A stretch of DNA of 64,000 bases from Streptomyces sp. NBC_00523 (GTDB lineage: Bacteria > Actinomycetota > Actinomycetes > Streptomycetales > Streptomycetaceae). Location of the stretch: NCBI RefSeq assembly GCF_036346615.1, contig NZ_CP107837.1, positions 186,001-250,000 on the forward strand. The letters are read 5' to 3'. Positions 8,935-16,902 of this stretch are shown here, one piece after another (positions within the stretch are counted from its first letter, which is position 1; each line of letters begins with the position of its first letter). The translations under genes and the position numbers were made by a program. The notes under the pieces were generated by a model, which was given only the letters and a program-made list of their open reading frames with translations, was not told the DNA's origin and made no database searches.

Positions 8935-9720
8935 TTACGGGACGTAGACGAGGCGCTCGTCGCTCCGGTGGTCGTTCCACGCCTCCCCGATCCCGGACGG
9001 CGCCACGGCGCGCGCCCGGACGTCGAGGGCGCCCTCGGTGACCGCCGAGGCCAGTTCCGGGAGTTCGGCGAGAAAGTCGCGGGCGGAGAGCGATCCGATG
9101 CCGCTGCCCACGATCTCCAGCCGGGCCTTGCACAGCGCCGCGGAGGGGATCGGTGCGCTCGGGCCCGCCATGGAGCCGATCTGCACCCAGGTGAGCGGGG
9201 CCGAGCGGTCGGCGCGCGCGGTGAGGAGGGGGAGCATGGCGCCCGCCGCGGGCTCGCCCCGGACGAAGTCGAGGACGACGTCGACGTCGGCCGCGGCGGC
9301 GATCTCTTCGAAGGTGAGCGCGCGGTCCGCGCCGAGAGCGGGCAGCTCGGCCAGCCGGCCGGCGTTCCGGCCGACGGCGAAGACCTCCGCCGCGCCGAAC
9401 CGCTTGGCGATCTGGACGGCCATGCGTCCGGCGCTCCCGGTGGCGCCGAGCACGAGCACGCGCTGCCCGGCCCGGAAGTCGATGCGGCGGCGCAGCGCGA
9501 CCCAGGAGGACATGCCCGGGTTCATCGCGGCGGCGATCCGGACCGGGTCCGCGCCGTCGGGAAGGACGATGCTCCGGCGTACGTGGGTTCCTTCGGCCCT
9601 GGACCGGGTGAGGTGGTGCAGGCCCGCCGCGAACACCTCCACGACCCTCTCGTGCTCGCCCCGGGCCACGGGTTCGGGGTGCTCGCGGTGGACGGGCGGG
9701 GTGCCCCGCGCCGTGATGCG
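8935..9720 (-). pseudogene. Internally deleted zinc-less alcohol dehydrogenase/quinone oxidoreductase
   Basis: The C-terminal half is an intact-looking MDR nucleotide-binding domain (VLVLGATGSAGRMAVQIAK, then the family's NPGMSSWVAL region before it). Upstream the frame shows N-terminal family sequence (PPVHREHPEPVARG, FAAGLHHLTRS) that jumps from a GTH segment straight to RRSIVLPDG. About 50-60 residues of the GroES-like catalytic domain found in relatives are missing. No good ATG precedes the homologous N-terminus; only a GTG at 9669 inside it could start translation. I infer a gene broken by an in-frame deletion and probable start loss. A short functional variant is the alternative. Confidence 0.55.
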
Positions 9721-9815
9721 ATCCGTCGGCCTTCCTCGGCCTGGACAAGTCGACCCTGTCCGGCCTGATCTCCCGGGCCGAGGCGCCCGGCCGGGCGGAC
9801 GGGCGCGCTGGACGG

Positions 9816-11174
9816 TTAGGGCCCCTTCACCCCCGCGCCGGACAGGCGTCGCAGGAGCAGGGCCGCGCCCGCGGCGGTGGCGAGTTCACCTGCGGACAGC
9901 GCTGCCCAGACTCCGTTCGCGCCGAGGCGGCCGAGGGTCGCGACGAGCGGGACCTTGATCAGGAGCAGGCTGCCGATGGAGATCAGGTAGGCGGGTGCCG
10001 GGCGCCCCAGGGACTGGGCGTACGCCGCCGCCAGCGGGGCGATCCCCGCGACGGTCAGGCCGATGGCGAGGACGCGCAGCGCCCGGCCGGCGGTGCCGAC
10101 GGTCTCGGGGTCGCTCAGGAACAGCCCGGTCAGGGGTCCGGCGAGCAGCGCGAGGGCGGCGGCGGTGAGGACTCCGTACAGCAGGGAGCCGAGCAGGGCG
10201 ATGTCGCGGGCCCGCAGGGCGCGCCCGGGCAGGCCACGTCCCGTGTTGTAGCCGACGATGGGCTGGAGCCCCTGGCCGATGCCGGTGTGCGGCATCAGCA
10301 CGAAGGTCTGCAGACGGGCGCAGACGGCGTACGCGGCGAGCGCGGTGGCCGATCCGGTCGCGGCGAGGGTGGAGTTGACCAGGACCGCGAGCAGGGTGAC
10401 GCCGGTACCGGCGAGGAACGACGGCAGCCCCACCCCGAGCAGGGCGCGCAGCGTCGGGCCGTGCGGCAGCAGGTCCCGGGGGCCGATCCGGTACGGGCGA
10501 CGCCGCCGGCCGAAGAAGAACCACAGGCTCATCGCGGCGGAGACGGCCTGCCCGCCCACGGTGCCGAGGGCCGCGCCCCGTACGCCCATGCCGAGCCCGA
10601 AGATCAGCAGCGGGTCGAGGGTGATCTGCACGGCGACCGGTACGAGCCACAGCAGCGTCGAGTACCCCATGCGGCCCTCGGCGCGTACCAGGCTGGAGAA
10701 GCCGGTCGAGACCAGCGCCCCGCAGAGCAGGACCACCGCGTACGGGTGGGCGAGGTCGCGCAGTTCACCGCGGGCGCCCAGGAGGGCAAGCAGCGGGTCG
10801 AGCAGGGCCAGCCCGATGACGGTGGTGGAGACGGCGCAGATCCAGAACAGGGTGAACGCGTTGCCCGCCGCCCGGGCGGCCGCCTTCCGGTCCCCCGCGC
10901 CCAGTGCGCGGGAGACGAGCGAGGCGCCGCCCGCGCCGACCGTGGTGGACACCGCGCCGAGCAACAGCAGCAGTGGGGCGACCAGGTTGACCGCGGCCAT
11001 CGCGGTGTCGCCGACGCCGTGACCGACGAACCAGGCGTTGGTCAGCGCGTACACGCCGTACACGCCGACCGCGGCGGTGGTCTGGGCGCAGGAGCGCCAC
11101 AGCAGCCGGCCGACGGGCTCGGTGCCGAGCCGGGTGGTGTGGTCGGACGCGGAGTCGGCGTGCGTGGTCGTCAC
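9816..11174 (-). CDS. MATE family efflux transporter
   Basis: The 452-residue protein has about 12 hydrophobic segments and family features of bacterial MATE/DinF exporters: ALTNAWFVGHGVGDTAMAAVN in the first helices (given here in part) and GIGQGLQPIVGYNTG in the second half. MATE proteins expel cationic compounds in exchange for Na+ or H+. Its ATG overlaps the stop of the upstream kinase-like gene (ATGA at 11171-11174), so the two form an operon; a modify-and-export pair is plausible. Confidence 0.9.
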   Translation of the reverse strand: MTTTHADSASDHTTRLGTEPVGRLLWRSCAQTTAAVGVYGVYALTNAWFVGHGVGDTAMAAVNLVAPLLLLLGAVSTTVGAGGASLVSRALGAGDRKAAARAAGNAFTLFWICAVSTTVIGLALLDPLLALLGARGELRDLAHPYAVVLLCGALVSTGFSSLVRAEGRMGYSTLLWLVPVAVQITLDPLLIFGLGMGVRGAALGTVGGQAVSAAMSLWFFFGRRRRPYRIGPRDLLPHGPTLRALLGVGLPSFLAGTGVTLLAVLVNSTLAATGSATALAAYAVCARLQTFVLMPHTGIGQGLQPIVGYNTGRGLPGRALRARDIALLGSLLYGVLTAAALALLAGPLTGLFLSDPETVGTAGRALRVLAIGLTVAGIAPLAAAYAQSLGRPAPAYLISIGSLLLIKVPLVATLGRLGANGVWAALSAGELATAAGAALLLRRLSGAGVKGP

Positions 11175-12157
11175 CGGCGGGTGCGACCGAGCAGGGCCAT
11201 GGCGTGGTCGAGCCGGGGGCGGGCCCAGTCGTACTGCTTGGTGTCGGTGTGGCCCCGGTACACGGTCTCGATGACCATGATCAGCATCAGGTGCAGGCAG
11301 TACAGCCGACGGCGCACCCGCTCGGTCCCGGTCAGTTCGCCGTGGCCGTATCCACGCAGGAAGGGAGCAGGGTCGCCGAAGTCGGACATCTGGGTGCCGG
11401 TGAAGCAGGCTTCGATCAGCGGGTCGCCGTAGAAGGCGCGTTCATGGTCGATGACGCAGACGATCCGGCCGTCGCGGACCATGACGTTGCTGTCCCACAG
11501 GTCCCACTCCACCAGACGGGGTTCGGTGACCTCGTCCAGGCTTCCGGCGTGGTCGGCCAGGGCCGCGCGGATGGTGTCGTAGTCCCACCCGATGTCGACC
11601 CCGCGCCGCTCGCCGTCGGCGAGGACGTCCTCGACCATCCCGGTGAACACCCGCCGCCAGCTCTCGTCACCCGGCCCGGCCAGCGGCCCGAATGCCTTGC
11701 CCCGGACCGAGTTGATCTCCCGGTTGAACGCGCCGAGCTGTTCCATGTACGCGTCGCGCTGAGCGGCGGTGAGGGTTCCGCCGACGATGCCGAGGTTGTC
11801 GGCGTCCACGAACGGCATGAAGAAGTAGTCGGCGTCGCACAGTTCGCCGGTCCGGTCGGCGAAGTCCACGGCGGGGACCGGCACGGAGGTGTGCGCACGC
11901 AGCAGGTCCAGCGTGGCCAGCTCGATCGACATCGCCCCGCGCTCGTAGGTCATCACCTCCACCCCCGGCGGCGGCGCGATCTTCAGAACGACCTCGGCCC
12001 CGTCGCGCAGCCGTATGCGATAGGCGACGTTGAACCACCCGTGCCCCAGCTCGCTCGCCCACCCGTCCCCGGCGGGCACCCGCCCGGCCCCGTAGGCGCG
12101 TTCGACCATGGCGCGGAGCGCGTCGGACGGCTGCCTGTTCTTGGTGATGCTCTCCAC
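11171..12157 (-). CDS. Phosphotransferase family protein (APH/choline kinase fold)
   Basis: This 328-residue protein has an APH-type kinase fold: the ATP-site Lys in EVVLKIAPPPG near residue 58, and a catalytic loop EWDLWDSNVMV near residue 218 in place of the usual HGDxxxxN, keeping the Asp and Asn, followed by VIDHERA for metal binding. Relatives include antibiotic phosphotransferases and many uncharacterised kinases. The gene is translationally coupled to the MATE exporter. The replacement of the catalytic-loop His/Gly is common in chromosomal members. Resistance is only a hypothesis. Confidence 0.8.
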   Translation of the reverse strand: MESITKNRQPSDALRAMVERAYGAGRVPAGDGWASELGHGWFNVAYRIRLRDGAEVVLKIAPPPGVEVMTYERGAMSIELATLDLLRAHTSVPVPAVDFADRTGELCDADYFFMPFVDADNLGIVGGTLTAAQRDAYMEQLGAFNREINSVRGKAFGPLAGPGDESWRRVFTGMVEDVLADGERRGVDIGWDYDTIRAALADHAGSLDEVTEPRLVEWDLWDSNVMVRDGRIVCVIDHERAFYGDPLIEACFTGTQMSDFGDPAPFLRGYGHGELTGTERVRRRLYCLHLMLIMVIETVYRGHTDTKQYDWARPRLDHAMALLGRTRR

Positions 12158-12223
12158 GCCCTGTCCCTTCGACCGTGCCCGGCCCGCCCCCGTCCGGGCC
12201 GGGCGGGGCCCCGGGGCAATTCC

Positions 12224-12889
12224 TTACCATGTGGTCGGTAACTTCTCCAGAGGGCGGCGGGGCCGGAGAATCACTTCGCTGCCGATCGGGGTGAATCCGC
12301 AGGCCAGAAAGGCACGGAGTGAGCGGGCGTTGCCCGGGGACACGGCGGCGAAGAGCGGTGCGCCCGCCGGAACGAGCGTGAGGGCGTCCGCGAGGAGGCC
12401 GCGTCCGTCGCCGTGGCTGCCGAGGTGGGGGGCATGCAGTTCGATGCTCAGTTCACGCCGTCCGGCGAGGCCGTCCGCCAGCGTGATGAGCCCCCGCTCG
12501 TCGCCGTAGACCTTGATGCCGGTCCTCAGCTCGCGGGCGTGCAGGACGCGCGGGTGATCGTGCGCCTCGTCCCCGAGTTCGGCCAGTCGTGGCGTTCCGC
12601 CAGTGCCACGGGTCGTCAGGGTGGCGTCGGTGACACCGATCGTCCCCTCGGGGCCGGCGAGGTGGCGAAGGAAGTCGGGGGCCAGGGAGGCGCCGAAGCC
12701 GTCGGGCCGACGGGCCTGCACGTCTGCGGCGTCCAGGGCGGTGGCGATCACCGCGTGGCCGGTGAAGGCGACGGAGGCCTCCAGGCCACCGGACAGCGGT
12801 GGCAGCACCGTCACACCGCCGTCGCAGGGCGGGAAACGACCGTGGGCGGCGTCGGTGAAGTAGGACAGGAGCGGGTGCGGCTCAGTCAC
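12224..12889 (-). CDS. GNAT family N-acetyltransferase
   Basis: A 221-residue protein whose C-terminal third carries GNAT features (SPGNARSLRAFLACGFTPIGSE, shown in part, the acetyl-CoA and substrate strand of the family). The N-terminal half is poorly conserved. It overlaps the hydrolase gene by 8 bp (12882-12889), so the two are co-transcribed. Substrate unknown. Confidence 0.7.
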   Translation of the reverse strand: MTEPHPLLSYFTDAAHGRFPPCDGGVTVLPPLSGGLEASVAFTGHAVIATALDAADVQARRPDGFGASLAPDFLRHLAGPEGTIGVTDATLTTRGTGGTPRLAELGDEAHDHPRVLHARELRTGIKVYGDERGLITLADGLAGRRELSIELHAPHLGSHGDGRGLLADALTLVPAGAPLFAAVSPGNARSLRAFLACGFTPIGSEVILRPRRPLEKLPTTW

Positions 12890-13697
12890 GGGTGGCCACT
12901 CGGGTGGCGAGGAAGTTCAGCAGAGCGGCGTTGACGCGCTCGGGCTGCTCGGCACCGGGCAGGTGGCCGGCCTTGTCGATGACGGCCATCGTCGCGTCGG
13001 GCACGAGGTCGCGGATCGCCTCGGCGTCCGCGACCGGGGTGTACGCGTCGTCCGCGCCGACGACGATCAGGACCGGCTTCCGGACCGCCGCCAGTGTGTC
13101 CCGGTAGTCGGGGCGCTCGGCCCGCCCGCGCAGGGCTGCCGCCGCGCCGTGGGGGTCCGTGGCGCGCATCATGCCCAGGACGCGCTCGGCGACCTCGGGC
13201 ATCGCGGTGACGTTGTACGCGGCGAGCATCTTGTCGATCACCTCGCTCGCGTACCCGTCCATCCCCTCGGCGAGAAGCCGGTCGGCCAGGCGGTTGCGGA
13301 ACGCCTTGCCCTCCTCGGTCTCGGCGGGGGCAGAGGTGTCGGACAGGACCAGGGCCTGCACCCGCCGCGGGTGGAGACGCTGGAACTCCATGGTGATCTG
13401 ACCGCCCATCGAGACGCCGCCGACCACGGCCCGCTCGATACCCAGGTGGTCGAGGAGCGCGGCGAGGTCGTCGGCGAAGTCGGAGAGCAGAACCCTTCCC
13501 CGGGTGACGCCGCTGTGCCCGTAACCACGCAGATCAGGGGTGACGACCCGGTATCCGGCCCCGGACAGCGCCTCGGCCTGGGGTGCCCACAGGGTGCGGT
13601 TGAACGGATGACCGTGAATCAGGAGGACCGGCAGACCGGTGGAGGGCCCGAGGTCGTCGTAGTGGATCGTGGCGCCGCGCAGCACTGTCGCGTTCAT
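12882..13697 (-). CDS. Alpha/beta fold hydrolase
   Basis: 271 residues with LLIHGHPFN (oxyanion hole), DLRGYGHSG, nucleophile elbow GVSMGG near residue 95, and the C-terminal DKAGHLPGAEQPE catalytic His. It resembles 3-oxoadipate enol-lactonase, haloperoxidase-like and related esterases. Size and motif order are normal. It is the first gene of a two-gene operon with the downstream GNAT. Confidence 0.85.
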   Translation of the reverse strand: MNATVLRGATIHYDDLGPSTGLPVLLIHGHPFNRTLWAPQAEALSGAGYRVVTPDLRGYGHSGVTRGRVLLSDFADDLAALLDHLGIERAVVGGVSMGGQITMEFQRLHPRRVQALVLSDTSAPAETEEGKAFRNRLADRLLAEGMDGYASEVIDKMLAAYNVTAMPEVAERVLGMMRATDPHGAAAALRGRAERPDYRDTLAAVRKPVLIVVGADDAYTPVADAEAIRDLVPDATMAVIDKAGHLPGAEQPERVNAALLNFLATRVATRD

Positions 13698-13811
13698 GCG
13701 GGCACCCTAGCCGGGTGATCGACGGGGATGCGGACGCGTTCTGCCTGCTGAGCCTGTCTTGTCGTCAGCCCCATGTCGGCGACGGCCAGTTCGACACAGC
13801 GGGGCGTTGCG

Positions 13812-14255
13812 CTACGGATCGATCCGTCCGGTCAGCCGCCAGTCGAGGTACGTGGCCAGGCTGGGGGCCACCCAGGTGCGGCTGTCGTTCTCGTGGTTCC
13901 AGACGAAAACGTCGGGTCGGTCGATCGTGGAGAGGAGAGCGAACAGGTCGCCGTTGCCCGCGTCCGCGAAGAAGAGGAGTGGGGTGAAGGGCATGTAGAG
14001 AGCGGGGAACCCGGGGTCCTCGCGAAGGCCCTGATTCGTGGCGGCCATGTTCTCGGCCGACCAGATGAGGCCGTCTCCGTACTCGTCCTCGATCCCGTCG
14101 GTCTCCCGCAGAAGAGCGACCAGGTCCTTGGGCAGCGGATGACCGAGAACCGTGGCGCAGCGGGCCAACGACGACTCCGAAGCGGGAGGCCGGAAAACGG
14201 CCGTACGAGACAGGGCCGTGACGGCTTCGGTCCACACCGCTGATACGCCTTCCAT
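13812..14255 (-). CDS. SMI1/KNR4 family protein
   Basis: 147 residues with the SMI1/KNR4 pattern: LGHPLPKDLVALLRETDGI near residue 37, a Trp/Asn turn in the middle (IWSAENMAATNQG), and PFTPLLFFADAGNGDLFAL (shown in part). Such proteins are often immunity proteins for polymorphic toxins or orphan copies. No toxin gene is adjacent, so this is likely an orphan. The following gene is 4 bp upstream of its start. Confidence 0.8.
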   Translation of the reverse strand: MEGVSAVWTEAVTALSRTAVFRPPASESSLARCATVLGHPLPKDLVALLRETDGIEDEYGDGLIWSAENMAATNQGLREDPGFPALYMPFTPLLFFADAGNGDLFALLSTIDRPDVFVWNHENDSRTWVAPSLATYLDWRLTGRIDP

Positions 14256-14259
14256 GGGC

Positions 14260-14772
14260 TCAATGCCACCACGAGACGACGGTGAGTCGCCGTTCGGCTG
14301 CCCGTTGGTAGAAGGCGCGGAGTGCCTCGAAGTGGCCGGCGAGGTACGGGCGGGGGTCGCCGGTGACGTTCATGCCCAGGACGGTTGCCGCTTCTTGGGC
14401 GTCCGCCGGAAGCGCCGCGATGGCAGCATCCCAGTCGATCGCGGCGAGTGCCGTGGCGATCTCCGCCACCGCGGCGGGGGCGACGGCTGCGGGCGGAGGA
14501 CCGAAGGAGCCCACGGCGTCCTCGTGGTCGAGGTAGGAGACGTCGGGCAGCGTGTCGCCGCGGGTGGACCGTTCAAGTGCCGCAACTGCCGCGTCTCCGG
14601 CCTCTGCCAGCTGAAGGAGTTGGCGGAGAGGCCCGGGCGACCAGTCGAGATCGATCCAGTCGGCCCTCGGCGGGTCCCACTGGGGGTTGGCGTCCGGAGA
14701 GACCTCCGCTGCCTGACGGCAGAGATCCAAATGCTCCGTCGTCACCCGTGCGAGCTGCTGCGTCACTGCCAT
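14260..14772 (-). CDS. DUF1877 family protein
   Basis: From the ATG at 14772 the product is 170 residues starting MAVTQQLARV, the conserved opening of DUF1877 (YfbM-like) proteins, with the family's DLDWSPGPL segment and a C-terminal HFEALRAFYQRAA. Function is unknown. The same frame stays open upstream, but that stretch overlaps a LysR gene and shows no homology. It precedes the SMI1/KNR4 gene by 4 bp, and both are common members of accessory immunity-like loci. Confidence 0.75.
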   Translation of the reverse strand: MAVTQQLARVTTEHLDLCRQAAEVSPDANPQWDPPRADWIDLDWSPGPLRQLLQLAEAGDAAVAALERSTRGDTLPDVSYLDHEDAVGSFGPPPAAVAPAAVAEIATALAAIDWDAAIAALPADAQEAATVLGMNVTGDPRPYLAGHFEALRAFYQRAAERRLTVVSWWH

Positions 14773-14894
14773 GGCGGCAAGTGTTCCGGACGAGCTTCGC
14801 CGCTCACCAGCCGAGCGACCGCTTCGGCATCGTACGAACGGGGCGCCTGCGCGCGGGCTGCCTCGATGAGCCGCCAGAACCGGTGCTTGTCCAT
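14763..14894 (-). CDS. Short DUF4240-like protein, possibly truncated
   Basis: A 43-residue frame starting MDKHRFWRLIEAARA, which resembles the N-terminal helix of DUF4240 proteins, but it stops after PEHLPPWQ, well short of the usual domain. It overlaps the start of the DUF1877 gene by 10 bp, which favours real translation and coupling. It may be a truncated relic. Confidence is limited by length. Confidence 0.4.
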   Translation of the reverse strand: MDKHRFWRLIEAARAQAPRSYDAEAVARLVSGEARPEHLPPWQ

Positions 14895-14938
14895 GGGGTA
14901 GAGCCTGCCACCCGGTTCTGACATCGGGCCGCCTGCCG

Positions 14939-15871
14939 TCAGCCCCGGTCCACCCACCCCGGCACCCAACTCCCCGCCGCCCCCCACTCCCCCGCCGCCC
15001 CCAGGTACGTCCGGAGCGTCCCCAGCCCCGGGTGCGGGTTGTCTCGGTGCCAGAGGAGGGAGTGGGGGTAGACCGGGGTCGGGTCGGTGAGGGGGATGCG
15101 GCGCAGGTCGTGGGTGTCGGGCCAGATGAGGCGGGAGTGCGCGCCCATGAACGTGGCCAGGGACGGGGTGTCCGCGATGGTGTCGAGCAGGACGTCCGAG
15201 CCGAAGTTCGGGCCCGTCGCCTCGATCGTGAGCGCGAATTCCGCGACCAGGTCGGCATAGTAGGCGCCCCACTCCGTGCCGGGGGCGATGCCGGGCATCC
15301 AGATGCGGTGACCGACCAGGTCGGCGAGGGTCACCGAGGGGGCGTCGGCCAGGGGGTGGGCGGGGCCGGTGAGGAGCTGGAGGGGTTCGTCCAGGACGCG
15401 GGCGGACTCGATGGCGTCGGGCAGGGGGTGGCCGGGGGCGGTCACCGCGCGGAACGTCGCATCGAGTTCGCCGGAGCGGAGCGCGGCGACGGCCGTGTCC
15501 ATGCTGACCAGCATCATCACGTCGAGGGCGATCCCGGGGTACGCACCGTGGAAGGCGCGCATCAGGCTCGACTGCGCGGTGCGGGACGCGATCACATCGA
15601 CGCGGAGCGGGCGGCTGCCGGGGCGTACGGACGCGCTCGCGCGCTCGGCCGCGCGCAGCAGTTCGCGTGCGTGGGGCAGGAACGCCCGGCCGTCGATGGT
15701 GAGCTCGGCACCACGCGGGGCGCGGGTGAACAGCCGGACGCCGAGGGCCGCCTCCAGCGCGGCGATCCGCTTCGAGACGGCCTGCTGGGTGACTGACAGG
15801 TCCGCCGCGGCCTTCTGGAACCCGCCCGCTTCCGTGACGGCGACGAAGGTGCGTACTGCTTGGAGGTCCAC
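14939..15871 (-). CDS. LysR family transcriptional regulator
   Basis: 310 residues with an N-terminal LysR helix-turn-helix (TFVAVTEAGGFQKAAADL ... TQQAVSKRIAALEA, in part) and a periplasmic-binding-like effector domain from about residue 90. The start is GTG at 15871 giving VDLQAVRTF. The gene is divergent from a MerR-type regulator, with a 66-bp gap that contains the MerR promoter. The last residues are Gly/Trp-rich and variable. Target genes are not evident. Confidence 0.9.
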   Translation of the reverse strand: MDLQAVRTFVAVTEAGGFQKAAADLSVTQQAVSKRIAALEAALGVRLFTRAPRGAELTIDGRAFLPHARELLRAAERASASVRPGSRPLRVDVIASRTAQSSLMRAFHGAYPGIALDVMMLVSMDTAVAALRSGELDATFRAVTAPGHPLPDAIESARVLDEPLQLLTGPAHPLADAPSVTLADLVGHRIWMPGIAPGTEWGAYYADLVAEFALTIEATGPNFGSDVLLDTIADTPSLATFMGAHSRLIWPDTHDLRRIPLTDPTPVYPHSLLWHRDNPHPGLGTLRTYLGAAGEWGAAGSWVPGWVDRG

Positions 15872-15897
15872 GAGGAGAGAGCGTACTGATCAGGAGC

Positions 15898-15928
15898 TTG
15901 ACCCTGACATCGTGTGAGGCCCTGCACT
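15898..15928 (+). promoter_or_regulatory. MerR-type promoter/operator with 19-bp spacer
   Basis: A -35 TTGACC (15898-15903) and -10-like TGCACT (15923-15928) are separated by exactly 19 bp that hold the imperfect dyad ACCCTGACATCGTGTGAGG. This is the classic MerR-family layout, in which the regulator untwists an over-long spacer. It directly precedes the MerR gene, so autoregulation is expected, and transcription would start nearly at the ATG. Confidence 0.7.
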
Positions 15929-15937
15929 GGAGTCGTG

Positions 15938-16768
15938 ATGTTGACCATCGGAGAATTCGCCAGATACGGCCAGGTGTCGATCCGCATGCTGCGGCACTAC
16001 GACACCCTCGGCCTGCTGCACCCGCAGCGCACCGACCCGGCCAGCGGCTACCGCTACTACGGTGCCGGCCAGCTCGCCCGCCTCAACCGCATCGTCGCGC
16101 TCAAGGAACTCGGCTTCACCCTGGAACAGGTCGGCACCATCGTCGACGAGCAGGTGAACGCCGATGAGCTGCGCGGCATGCTCCGTCTGCGCCAGGCGGA
16201 GCTGGAGACGGAGAGGGCGGCCGCGCAGGCACGGCTGGGCCAGGTGGAGGCGAGGCTCCGGACGATCGAGAGTGAGGGACGTATGCCCGCGAACGACGTG
16301 GTGATCAAGAGCCTGCCCGGCCAGTGGGTGGCGGAGCTGTCGGCGACCGCCCAGAGCTGGGAGCCCGCGCACATCGGGCCCGTGATCGGTCCGCTCTTCG
16401 ACCGGCTGTGCCGGCTGACGGACGCCGCATCGGTGCGGCCGGCCGGTCCGGGTGTCGCCTATTACGAGGACGCCCCCGAGGGCGGCGGCGCGATCACGGT
16501 GCACGCCGCCCTGCCGGTCGACCCGGACGCGGTGCCCCGGGACCAGGAGTTCGCCGTCGTCCACCTGCCGGGAGTGGCCGAGGCGGCCACGATCGTGCAC
16601 CGCGGGCCGATGGAGGGCGAGATGCTGGCCACCGAGCAGCTGCTGGTCCGCTGGATCGAGGACAACGACCGCCGTCAGGTGGGCTACGTCCGTGAGGTCT
16701 CGCTGTCCTGCCCGCCGGACGACCGCTCCCAGTGGGTCACGGAGCTCCAGGCGGTGCTGGACCGCTAG
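15938..16768 (+). CDS. MerR family transcriptional regulator with GyrI-like effector domain
   Basis: From the ATG at 15938 the protein (276 residues) starts MLTIGEFARYGQVSIRMLRHY, a MerR winged helix (part shown), with the SGYRYYGAGQLARLNRI wing, a coiled-coil dimer helix at about residues 80-110, and a C-terminal GyrI-like ligand-binding domain. This is the BmrR-like architecture, which senses amphipathic or cationic compounds. The MFS gene 134 bp downstream is the natural target, with the 16795-16815 dyad between them. Confidence 0.9.
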   Translation: MLTIGEFARYGQVSIRMLRHYDTLGLLHPQRTDPASGYRYYGAGQLARLNRIVALKELGFTLEQVGTIVDEQVNADELRGMLRLRQAELETERAAAQARLGQVEARLRTIESEGRMPANDVVIKSLPGQWVAELSATAQSWEPAHIGPVIGPLFDRLCRLTDAASVRPAGPGVAYYEDAPEGGGAITVHAALPVDPDAVPRDQEFAVVHLPGVAEAATIVHRGPMEGEMLATEQLLVRWIEDNDRRQVGYVREVSLSCPPDDRSQWVTELQAVLDR

Positions 16769-16794
16769 CGGAAGGCCGCCACCGATGCGGTTGA

Positions 16795-16815
16795 TGCACA
16801 ACCTGCGGTTGTGCA
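16795..16815. promoter_or_regulatory. Inverted repeat between MerR and MFS genes
   Basis: TGCACAAC (16795-16802) and GTTGTGCA (16808-16815) form a perfect 8-bp dyad with a 5-nt centre; a second smaller dyad, AACC/GGTT, follows at about 16818-16832. They could be a terminator for merR or an operator for the MFS gene. No U-run follows, which favours an operator. Confidence 0.4.
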
Positions 16816-16902
16816 CCAACCGGTCACTGGTTGTTTGACCTGGGGTTCTCGTGCGCGGTTAGCTCTCGTCCGTCACTTTTCGGTTGTCCGGGTGAGGTGT
16901 GG

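Noticed and set aside
13773..14243. A plus-strand gene overlapping the SMI1/KNR4 gene
   Set aside because: No family similarity and no ribosome-binding site; the minus-strand frame has clear SMI1/KNR4 features.
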